From NCBI GenBank assembly GCA_964497495.1, contig CAZCCZ010000002.1:62001-126000 (forward strand): a DNA stretch of 64,000 nucleotides, given 5' to 3'. Under the pieces are notes generated by a model that was not told where the DNA came from, did not search any database, and saw only the letters and a list, made by a program, of their open reading frames with translations. The stretch is from CAXXOK01 sp964497495 (GTDB lineage: Bacteria > Bacillota > Clostridia > Christensenellales > Aristaeellaceae). The first letter of the stretch is position 1; each line of letters begins with the position of its first letter. The position numbers and the translations under genes are program-made. Below are positions 44,645 to 51,662 of the stretch, piece after piece.

Positions 44645-44680
44645 TTGACATTAAACCCCGTATATGATACAATTCATATA
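44645..44680 (+). promoter_or_regulatory. Serine recombinase promoter with its -10 inside a perfect inverted repeat
   Basis: TTGACA (44645-44650), 17 bases, TACAAT (44668-44673). The -10 hexamer is flanked exactly by TATATGA (44661-44667) and TCATATA (44674-44680). A protein bound to the repeat would cover the -10, so this looks like an operator, perhaps for the recombinase itself. Confidence 0.75.
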
Positions 44681-44694
44681 TGGAGGTGTTCTTT

Positions 44695-45258
44695 ATGAAG
44701 CTTGGTTATGCAAGGGTTAGCACACTAGATCAGTCGCTTGATCGTCAGCTTGATAGTCTTAACGCTCAGGGCTGTGAACGTATCTATCAAGAGAAGATAA
44801 CTGGTACAAAGGCGCATCGTCCAGAGTTGGATAGAATGATGGAAACCTTGCGTTCTGGAGATGCGTTAGTGGTTGACAGTTTCAGCCGATTGAGCAGAAG
44901 CACTAAAGACCTTCTTGAAATGGTGGATCGTCTGCAAAAGATGAACGTCAGCCTAATCAGTCTGAAAGAGAATCTTGATACGACTACTGCAACTGGCAAG
45001 CTGATGCTCACTATGATGTCTGCTTTAAGCCAATTTGAGCGCGATATCATAGCTGAGCGAACGGCGGAGGGATTAAGAGCAGCACGCGCAAGGGGAAGGC
45101 TTGGAGGCCGTCCTAAGGCGAATACGAAGGCAATAGAACAAGCTTTAAAGATGTACGATTCACAGAAGTTCACTATTCGGGAAATTGCTGATAGCACAAA
45201 GCTCAGCACCGCGACCATCAATAGGCGAGTGGCAGAGCGAAAGAGGGTTAACCCCTAA
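44695..45258 (+). CDS. Serine recombinase (resolvase/invertase family)
   Basis: 187 residues, normal for Tn3-resolvase/Hin-type enzymes. The catalytic domain begins MKLGYARVSTLDQSLDRQL with the nucleophile Ser9; DSFSRLSRSTKDL and MLTMMSALSQFERDIIAERT are the arginine-bearing and dimer-helix blocks. A C-terminal helix-turn-helix follows (FTIREIADSTKLSTATINRRVAE). Likely roles are resolution of element multimers or DNA inversion. A longer frame begins at ATG 44680, but that ATG is part of the GGAGGTG ribosome binding site, so the start is 44695. Confidence 0.92.
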   Translation: MKLGYARVSTLDQSLDRQLDSLNAQGCERIYQEKITGTKAHRPELDRMMETLRSGDALVVDSFSRLSRSTKDLLEMVDRLQKMNVSLISLKENLDTTTATGKLMLTMMSALSQFERDIIAERTAEGLRAARARGRLGGRPKANTKAIEQALKMYDSQKFTIREIADSTKLSTATINRRVAERKRVNP

Positions 45259-45730
45259 TAATTGATTTGAAGTTGTTATGGGGGATGTTTACAAAAACCC
45301 CATTCAGCTTCTTTTTCATATACCTATATAGCACTTTGAGAAAACAAAAATGAAGAAATTTTATTTTGAAGGTAATGTGGCAACGCGCCTATAATCATCC
45401 AATAAAACTCACAAGATACATGCAACCTGTGTCACATTCTAATGATATATATAGATTGATCGTTTAATATATTGTGCTTCACTCCAACATAAGCATGGTT
45501 TGTGGGTAAATACCATAAAAACCCTTTGCTTTCAACGATTTTGGAATGAATTTGGATGATATTTGGATGTGAATGAAATGCAGAAAAAGTTTTGTTACCC
45601 TCTTGACAGATGATTTAGCATGTGATATATTTATGTTTCCCCGACTAGGGGATAGTTTTATTTATGCTATTTTAGATTTGCTGACTAGAATAGCACATTA
45701 TTCTGGGAATATGGTGAAGTTAGGAGGCAC
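45259..45730. other. AT-rich intergenic region, candidate replication origin
   Basis: 472 bases without a supported gene, directly upstream of the putative initiator gene. An ATGGGG/CCCCAT inverted repeat (about 45280-45304) could end the recombinase transcript or be part of an origin. I see no iteron array. A 71-codon frame at 45573-45788 overlaps the next gene in another frame and is not supported. Confidence 0.35.
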
Positions 45731-46597
45731 GTGGAAAACCTTGAATCATTTCAATTTGAACCCTTTGTACACACATTTTCGTTTATAACAGAAGATATTG
45801 TTTATCAAAAAGGCGATACTGTATACAAACCACAATACGTACGTAATATTTATCGCCATCCCGATTCGACAACGTTCACCATAAATCCAAATAAGGTATG
45901 TGGTGAGCTTCGTAGCATAAAAGCCTTGGGAAAGGCAATTCACTGCATTATGGATGACCTTGGTATTAGAAAGATATGTTTCACACGAATTGACTTTTGC
46001 TTTAACACCTGCGTAGATTTTGAAAAATGCTATAAAATCAATGACTTAATAAAAAAACTGTACGGCCTAATAATAAAATCAAGAAATTCATATTATACCT
46101 TTGGAGATGATCATCAAAAACGCAGTACCAAAGTTGATCATAAATCATCTTCACAAGAAACCTATAATAAGAAAATAGAAAGCAACGGATGTTCCCCTTA
46201 TAGCACACGGCTGGAGTTTCGCTTCTACCGTGGGAAACCTATCAGGGGTGTTGAAATGCTTGTACAACATCTTCGTACTGTGTTGATCAATCTACCTAAG
46301 TATTATAACGCATTGGTTGATCAGCATTATGAATATCTTTGTGCTGCATATGAACGGGAACGACAAAGCGATTATGAAGGCCGTATATTATCTGTTGCAG
46401 AATTTATCACAAAGTATGCCAACTCATTCTTTTGTTATGAGCTGACAAAGAAGTTTTATAATCATTATCGTACTGGGTCATTTAAAGGTTGGCTGTGTGG
46501 TTATCGGAAGAAGCACGTTCTAACATTCTATGCCCCAAAAGATGTACAAGAATATTTATCTTTGCTTCAACGGTCACTTGATGAATATACAAAGTAA
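45731..46597 (+). CDS. Putative replication initiation protein (Rep_trans-like)
   Basis: 288 residues, soluble, basic. FTRIDFCFNTC (84-94), YNKKIESN (145-152) and TRLEFRFYRGK (159-169) follow the R-x-D ... Y-x-K ... R-x-E-x-R order of rolling-circle-type initiators (Rep_trans/RstA-like) of plasmids, ICEs and small phages; the Tyr of YNKK would be a nicking candidate. Assignment is by pattern only. It lies between the serine recombinase and the integrase, as expected for a small element that replicates after excision. It starts with GTG at 45731 behind TAGGAGGC, an excellent ribosome binding site. Confidence 0.6.
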   Translation: MENLESFQFEPFVHTFSFITEDIVYQKGDTVYKPQYVRNIYRHPDSTTFTINPNKVCGELRSIKALGKAIHCIMDDLGIRKICFTRIDFCFNTCVDFEKCYKINDLIKKLYGLIIKSRNSYYTFGDDHQKRSTKVDHKSSSQETYNKKIESNGCSPYSTRLEFRFYRGKPIRGVEMLVQHLRTVLINLPKYYNALVDQHYEYLCAAYERERQSDYEGRILSVAEFITKYANSFFCYELTKKFYNHYRTGSFKGWLCGYRKKHVLTFYAPKDVQEYLSLLQRSLDEYTK

Positions 46598-46823
46598 ATA
46601 GAGTATTGACCACAGAACGCTAGTACGAACAGAACTATGTACTGAAAGCGTTGTTACCTCTATGTTTTCATAATCCATCGTGATTGATGTTGTCTAATTT
46701 GTATACCTTAATATAGTTTGCAGTAACTATGATACTGTGCTTACCAATTCCCAGAACCGTCTTTCAGCAAGAAAATCGACTGCTTAATAATTATAATAAT
46801 ATAGATATTGAAAGAAGAATTTT

Positions 46824-47057
46824 ATGGTAGAAACTAATCCATCCAGCTTATTTGGAATGCAATTTTCTGGCCTTATGAATAATAATTTTGACAATATAAA
46901 CAATAATGATTACAATAATATGGTATCTTGTTATGCTTTGCTTGGACAAGCTTTTCTTGCTGGTTGCAAAATGCAAGCAGGATACGCCCAGAACCTTGAC
47001 AATGGAATACCACAGGCTGATTTGATTCATGCGCCATTGACGGAAGGAGAATCCACA
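46824..47057 (+). other. In-frame 78-codon open extension ahead of the integrase
   Basis: An ATG at 46824 (upstream AAAGAAGAATTTT) opens an Asn-rich stretch (NNNFDNINNNDYNN, then ALLGQAFLAGCKMQAGYAQ) that runs without a stop into the integrase frame. It could be a real N-terminal extension, giving a 429-residue protein, or a leader made in its own right. I recognise no domain. Confidence 0.4.
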
Positions 47058-48113
47058 ATGGCAAAAAGGAAACAAAAACGTGTTGAAATTGATGGTATTA
47101 CTCGTTGGGTATCTGGAAAAAACGAGAAGGATGTTTTTGAAAACCTTGTTCAGTTGGTGAGAAACACAGATTCTGGAACAACGAACACAAAGCAAGGTAA
47201 GCCGGAAGCATCGTTTCAAGAGTATACCAATAACTGGTATGAGCTTTATAAGGTTAAGAAGATAAAGCATCGTGAACGACAGAACCATCAAACACTATTC
47301 AATAAACACCTTTTCCCATTCTTCGGGAATATGAAACTGTCTGAGATTGCTACAGACGATATCCAAAGGTTTTTTATTCAAAAGGATGATGAAGGGTATG
47401 CCGCCTCGACGATTCACAAGATGGATGTGCTTATCAAACAGATATTCCGTTCTGCTCTTGAAGATGATGTTATCAGAAAAAATCCTGCTGATAGTGACCG
47501 TCTGAATTACAACGACAAAGAAGTCAAACGGAAAGCCTTGACTATGGGTGAAATGATAACGCTGTATCATTCGTTGTCCAGTCTTGTAAAACCGCAAGAT
47601 CGTTTGTTAATAGCTATCCCTGCCTTTTCTGGAACGAGAAGAGGAGAAACGCTTGCTCTCTGTTGGGAAGATATTGATTGGAAAGATCGAATCCTCCATG
47701 TTCATCAGGCGATTTCCTTTGAAAATGGCAAGCCACGTGTTGGCAAACCAAAAACCGACGCAGGTACACGTGATATTCCCTTGGATAATCGCCTTGCTTC
47801 AATGCTAGAACCACTCAAAAAAGAAACAGGGTTCATTATTGGGGATGGTTTTAAGCCTATTACAGAATGCACATATAGGTGCAGCTGGAAACGGATTAGT
47901 AAGGCGATTGAACTAAAGGGCACTACCGCACACACCTTACGGCACACATTTATAACCTTTGCGGAGTCATCAGGAGTTGATGTGAAAACGCTTCAATCTA
48001 TCGCTGGACATGCTGATGTTGAAACAACCTTGAATAGATATACGCATCAGCGAAAGGATATTCTCAAAGACGCAGGTCAGGTGATTGATAAAGTCTTTTC
48101 CCAGATCAATTGA
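47058..48113 (+). CDS. int: Tyrosine recombinase (site-specific integrase)
   Basis: 351 residues from the ATG at 47058, which has GGAAGGAGA eight bases upstream and gives the normal integrase N-terminus (MAKRKQKRVEIDGITRWVSG, an arm-type DNA-binding opening). A SAM-like core-binding domain follows (SFQEYTNNWYELYKVKKIKHRERQ), then the catalytic domain with all expected residues: Arg in FSGTRRGETLAL, HTLRH (His and Arg), GHADVETTLNRY (His and nucleophile Tyr, codon near 48039). It integrates and excises the element at tRNA-Arg(CCU), whose right attachment site begins 193 bases downstream. An alternative upstream start at 46824 adds 78 residues. Confidence 0.93.
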   Translation: MAKRKQKRVEIDGITRWVSGKNEKDVFENLVQLVRNTDSGTTNTKQGKPEASFQEYTNNWYELYKVKKIKHRERQNHQTLFNKHLFPFFGNMKLSEIATDDIQRFFIQKDDEGYAASTIHKMDVLIKQIFRSALEDDVIRKNPADSDRLNYNDKEVKRKALTMGEMITLYHSLSSLVKPQDRLLIAIPAFSGTRRGETLALCWEDIDWKDRILHVHQAISFENGKPRVGKPKTDAGTRDIPLDNRLASMLEPLKKETGFIIGDGFKPITECTYRCSWKRISKAIELKGTTAHTLRHTFITFAESSGVDVKTLQSIAGHADVETTLNRYTHQRKDILKDAGQVIDKVFSQIN

Positions 48114-48255
48114 AATGTGTCAGGGGATGTGTCAAGCACAAGTGCTTTCTAACCTAGAAAAATAAAGCGTTTGAGAGCGATACAATCCCTAAAAATGTGG
48201 CAAGGTTGGTGGCAATAGGATAAAAACGAGAGAAAACGCCCCTTTACCCTCCGCC

Positions 48256-48284
48256 TTGACATACTGGAACGGTTATCATACAAT
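48256..48284 (+). promoter_or_regulatory. Element-borne promoter driving the hybrid tRNA-Arg
   Basis: TTGACA, 17 bases, TACAAT, 16 bases before the tRNA at 48301. Same hexamers and spacing as the host promoter at 42962-42990, but the spacer sequence differs, so it is not a simple duplication of host DNA. Confidence 0.85.
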
Positions 48285-48300
48285 GATTTCCGTTCCCCTT

Positions 48301-48377
48301 GCGCTTATAGCTCAGCAGGATAGAGCGTCCGCCTCCTAAGCGGAAGGCCTCGCGTTCGAATCGCGATAGGCGCGCCA
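48301..48377 (+). tRNA. tRNA-Arg (anticodon CCT), hybrid of element and host
   Basis: A full cloverleaf: acceptor GCGCTTA/TAGGCGC, D arm GCTC/GAGC, anticodon stem TCCGC/GCGGA with loop CTCCTAA (anticodon CCT at 34-36), T arm CGCG-TTCGAAT-CGCG, discriminator G and encoded CCA (48375-48377). It reads AGG. The fifth acceptor pair is T-G, a wobble, because the 5' half came with the element while the 3' half is the host's; the host's own 5' half at 43008 would pair perfectly. Confidence 0.95.
48306..48342 (+). repeat. Right attachment site (attR)
   Basis: 37 bases inside the tRNA, from acceptor-stem position 6 to the 3' side of the anticodon stem, identical to 43013-43049. Confidence 0.88.
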
Positions 48378-48380
48378 GCG

Positions 48381-48415
48381 AAAAGCCCGCAGATTGAAAG
48401 ACTTGCGGGCTTTTT
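48381..48415 (+). terminator. Intrinsic terminator of tRNA-Arg
   Basis: AAAAGCCCGCA (48381-48391) pairs with TGCGGGCTTTT (48404-48414) and is followed by TATT. It begins four bases after the CCA end. Confidence 0.9.
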
Positions 48416-48788
48416 ATTCGCTCAACCTGTTTATCCGTTCCGATACCTTTCTTCATTACTATATCGATTATATCGGATCGAAACGCGGGCTAATAACCGC
48501 GGCTTTAACCCGGATAACCCGCTTTACTAAACCTGAGCAATGGGTAAATTCTTTGCTTGCGCGTTTCTGGAGCTACAGGAGGCGAGCGCCTGCTCACGGA
48601 TGAACGCGGAAGATTATCCGGCGCTACCCTCGCAATTCGTGCCGGTAATTCGCGGCGGGGCGGAGGCAAGGGAACCTCCGGCTGTTTCTGCCGGAACCGG
48701 CGCTTTACGAAGACGACGGGTATTCCGGTTATTCCGCCCCGCAGCCCTGCGGGAAACCAGACCGGACGCAACCGGCCCCGGAGTGCGA
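48416..48788. other. Gap without a supported gene
   Basis: Between the tRNA terminator and the terminator of the convergent FAD oxidoreductase operon. Frames here lack ribosome binding sites and their translations are low-complexity shadows. I see no RNA gene. Confidence 0.5.
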
Positions 48789-48816
48789 AAAAGCCCCGCC
48801 TTACGGCGGGGCTTTT
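48789..48816. terminator. Bidirectional terminator
   Basis: AAAAGCCCCGCC-TTAC-GGCGGGGCTTTT: T-runs on both strands. It ends the minus-strand FAD oxidoreductase operon, 37 bases past its last stop codon. Confidence 0.88.
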
Positions 48817-48852
48817 CACGCGTGGATTGGCCGAAACCTCTCCGGGCCGTTT

Positions 48853-50247
48853 TTAGCGGCTGGAAACGACCTGCGGCTCGTCCTCGAACCAGACGTGATC
48901 GTCGATGAGCCGGGCGCGCAGGGAAGCGTAGGGCAGGTCGCGGATATCGGCGTAACGGCCCGCCGCGACCATCGCCGCCGCCGTGCCCGCGGCCTGGCCC
49001 TGCGCCATGCAGGACACCGTGTTGCGGGTGGACATGTGGGCGTGGTGGTTGGACGTGACCATCATCCCGACGGCAAACAGGTTCGAAAGCCCCTTCACCT
49101 GTATGGCGCGCAGCGGGAAGCCGTACGTACCGCCGTTGCGGATCTGCTGCGCGGGCGCCTCGTCGTGGAAGCCGTAGGCGAAGATATCGTCCGCGAAGTG
49201 CGTTCCGGCGATGATCTCGTCGTTGCTCAGGTCGTAGTCGCACTCCACGCAGCGCGCCCGCCGGATGGTAACGGTGGGGCTGGTGCGGGTGATGAAGGCG
49301 TGCTCGCTGTGGGGGACCACCTGCTTGAGCAGCGCGAGGGCCTCGCGCTGGCGGCGGCGCAGCTCGTATTCCGCCTGCGCGAGCGCGTCGCGGTCGGCGG
49401 GGCAGCCGTTCATCATAAAGTTGAGCTTGATGAACATGAAATAGTTGTCGTGCAGGGTCGTGGTGACCGTGTGCATGCCCAGTTCCTTCGCCTTCTGGCC
49501 GAAAGCGGGGTCAAGCCGATCCCAGTTGCCGTCCACGCGGATGATCTGGTTGGGCTTGCCGTCCCTCACGCCGCGCGCGTATTCTTTGAGCGCGCCGTGC
49601 TCCTTCAGGTACCGGTAATACTCGTCGATGTCGATCCCGGCGATACCCATGCTGTTGGCTACCGGATAATCCGTCATTTCCGTCAGCGGGGCCCCGGCGC
49701 GCGCGCACACGTCCCCGTAGCCGGTGGCGTCGACGAAGACTTTCGCCGTCAGGGCCTGGCAACCCCCGTGGGATTCCGTGACGATTGTTTTCACGGCGCC
49801 GTTCTGCTGCTCCGCGTCGACGACCAGGGTGTTCAGCAGCACGTCCACGCCCGCTTCGCGCAGCATTTCCAGCGCGAGCAGCTTGTAAATCTCCACGTCC
49901 ACGCACAGCGTGTCGGAATCGTAGCCGAAGTTCATCAGCGTTTCGTTGTGCCCGGACGCGCCGCCCGCCATTTCCAGACGGTTGATGAACTCCTCCGGCA
50001 GGCCGCGGACAACCTTTTTCTTCTTAACACCCGGAAAAGCCTTGTACAGGTTGAAGAAGCTGTGCAGCCCGCAGCCGCCCTCGGTCGCGATGCCGCCCGC
50101 GTACCCTTTCTGTTCCACTACCGCGGTCTTCGCGCCCAGCCTCGCGGCGGAGATCGCCGCGAAAACGCCGGCGGTTCCGCCACCGCATACGACGACGTCG
50201 TAGCTGCGGGCGGAAACCCGTTTCTCCGGCCTTACGTAATATTCCAA
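48853..50247 (-). CDS. FAD-dependent oxidoreductase (FAD_oxidored family), copy 1
   Basis: 464 residues. The dinucleotide-binding fold opens at residue 15 (YDVVVCGGGTAGVFAAISAARLGAKTAVVEQ), then GYAGGIATEGGCGLHSFFNLYKAFPG. The later FAD-contact block reads LTAKVFVDATGYGDVCARAGAP, and the C-terminus has VGMMVTSNHHAHMSTRNTVSCMAQGQAAGTAAAM. This family is common in carbohydrate clusters of anaerobes and usually uncharacterised; it probably oxidises or reduces a sugar-derived intermediate in the cytoplasm. It is a tandem paralogue of the next gene upstream (16-base gap). It starts with TTG at 50247, eight bases after GGAGGT. Confidence 0.85.
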   Translation of the reverse strand: MEYYVRPEKRVSARSYDVVVCGGGTAGVFAAISAARLGAKTAVVEQKGYAGGIATEGGCGLHSFFNLYKAFPGVKKKKVVRGLPEEFINRLEMAGGASGHNETLMNFGYDSDTLCVDVEIYKLLALEMLREAGVDVLLNTLVVDAEQQNGAVKTIVTESHGGCQALTAKVFVDATGYGDVCARAGAPLTEMTDYPVANSMGIAGIDIDEYYRYLKEHGALKEYARGVRDGKPNQIIRVDGNWDRLDPAFGQKAKELGMHTVTTTLHDNYFMFIKLNFMMNGCPADRDALAQAEYELRRRQREALALLKQVVPHSEHAFITRTSPTVTIRRARCVECDYDLSNDEIIAGTHFADDIFAYGFHDEAPAQQIRNGGTYGFPLRAIQVKGLSNLFAVGMMVTSNHHAHMSTRNTVSCMAQGQAAGTAAAMVAAGRYADIRDLPYASLRARLIDDHVWFEDEPQVVSSR

Positions 50248-50263
50248 ACTCTCATACCTCCGC

Positions 50264-51640
50264 TTACTCGCCCAAGTAGACGCCGTTCGCTTTCAGCGTT
50301 GCGCGAAGCGCCGCCACGTCCAGAGCCCGCGGCGCGCATCCGTTGCGCGCGCTCAGCGCCGCCGCCGTGCCCACCGCCTCGCCCTGCGCCATGCAGGACA
50401 CGGTGTTACGGGTGGACATATGCGCGTCCCACGTGCCCGTGATCAGCCGGCCCGCGACCAGCAGGCCTTCCACGCGCTTGGGCAGCAGGGCGCGGTAGGG
50501 GATGCCGTAGCACTTGGCGTCCTTAATCATAATGCGCGGTGCGCAATCGTGGAAACCGTACAGCATCACTTCGTCGTCGAACCGCGCGCCGTTGGTGATC
50601 TCCTCCAGGGACAGGTCGTACTCGCATTCGATTACGCGCGTATACCGTACGCCCAACCCGTTGGGAGTCCAGTTGACGTACGCGTGCTCGAACCCCGGAA
50701 TGTACTTCACCAGCATCCGGGACAAATCCATCACCTGATGCCGAAGCGTGACGACCGCCCTGCTGGCCGCCTCGTTGTCGGTCACGTCCACGTTGCGCAT
50801 ATTGGCAATGTTGATATAGTTGAAGTTGTTGGCGTGGAAGGAGAAGCCCAGCGGCCCCCACATGGTGTTTTTCTGCATGAACTCGGTGAAGCGCGGGTCT
50901 TTCTTCAGCTCGAAGCCCAGACGGATCACGTCGTCGTCGCCGTCTTTCGGCCCGCGGATGATCTGGGTGATCATATCCTTTTCTTCCAGATAGGCCACCA
51001 GCCGCTTCATATCCACGTTCATCATGCCGAACGGGAAGCCCACGGAGGTCGTTTCGTGCTTCTTCACGAAGCCCGCGCCCGCGAGGGCGGCCACGTCGCC
51101 GTCCCCCGTCGTATCCACGACCACTTTGGCGCGTATCGCTTCACGGCCCGACTTGCTTTCAATCACGACGCCTTCCACCGTGCCGCCGTCGCATATCGCC
51201 CCGGCGACCATGGCGTTCAGCAGGATCGTGACGCCGGCTTCTTCCAGCATGCGCAGAACTTCGTCTTTGAACGCTTCCCAGTCTACGAGGGTAATGACCG
51301 AGTCGTAATTGCCGCCCTTTTCCTGTTCCAGATGCCCGTACGAGCCGCCGCGGGCCACCAGCCGCGCGATGACCTCCTGCGGGATGCCGCGCACCAGCTG
51401 CCGCTTCTCGGCGCCCGGGAACGCCTTGTACAGATTGAAAAAGCTGTGCAGGGGGCCCGCTCCGCCGACGATCGTCCCGCCCACGTAGCTGTTGCGGTCG
51501 ATCAGGATCGTCCGCGCGCCGTTCCGGGCGGCGGCCAGCGCCGCTACGAACCCGGCGGTGCCTCCGCCGCAAACCGCGACGTCGCATTCGTAACGGACGG
51601 GCGTGCTGAGCGTCTCCCGGTAAATCTTGTCATTTTCCAT
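50264..51640 (-). CDS. FAD-dependent oxidoreductase (FAD_oxidored family), copy 2
   Basis: 458 residues, clearly related to copy 1 along its length: CDVAVCGGGTAGFVAALAAARNGARTILIDR, YVGGTIVGGAGPLHSFFNLYKAFPG, IRAKVVVDTTGDGDVAALAGAG and AGRLITGTWDAHMSTRNTVSCMAQGEAVGTAAAL. Conservation of LHSFFNLYKAFPG and the HMSTRNTVSCMAQG block suggests the two share a mechanism. They may form a heterodimer or act on successive intermediates. The gene follows the glycosidase-like gene by 22 bases. The ATG at 51640 has GGAAGGAG upstream. Confidence 0.85.
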   Translation of the reverse strand: MENDKIYRETLSTPVRYECDVAVCGGGTAGFVAALAAARNGARTILIDRNSYVGGTIVGGAGPLHSFFNLYKAFPGAEKRQLVRGIPQEVIARLVARGGSYGHLEQEKGGNYDSVITLVDWEAFKDEVLRMLEEAGVTILLNAMVAGAICDGGTVEGVVIESKSGREAIRAKVVVDTTGDGDVAALAGAGFVKKHETTSVGFPFGMMNVDMKRLVAYLEEKDMITQIIRGPKDGDDDVIRLGFELKKDPRFTEFMQKNTMWGPLGFSFHANNFNYINIANMRNVDVTDNEAASRAVVTLRHQVMDLSRMLVKYIPGFEHAYVNWTPNGLGVRYTRVIECEYDLSLEEITNGARFDDEVMLYGFHDCAPRIMIKDAKCYGIPYRALLPKRVEGLLVAGRLITGTWDAHMSTRNTVSCMAQGEAVGTAAALSARNGCAPRALDVAALRATLKANGVYLGE

Positions 51641-51662
51641 GGATATCGGCTCCTTCCAATTC

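Larger units (their letters stand above)
43013..48342. mobile_element. 5.3-kb integrative element in tRNA-Arg(CCU)
   Basis: The element is bounded by 37-bp direct repeats (43013-43049 and 48306-48342) made of tRNA sequence. It is visibly AT-rich against a GC-rich chromosome. It encodes a SIR2-like protein (-), a serine recombinase, a putative replication initiator and a tyrosine integrase (all +). The integrase lies next to the right attachment site, as is usual. It has no capsid, conjugation or relaxase genes that I can see, so it is a small mobilised or satellite-type island. Confidence 0.9.

Noticed and set aside
45385..45393. GCGCCTATA inside the element, matching the first nine bases of the host tRNA
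   Set aside because: Nine bases can match by chance over this length, the next bases differ, and no other tRNA feature follows.
45573..45788. 71-codon frame upstream of and overlapping the replication-initiator gene
   Set aside because: It has no good ribosome binding site, overlaps a better supported gene in another frame and resembles no known protein.
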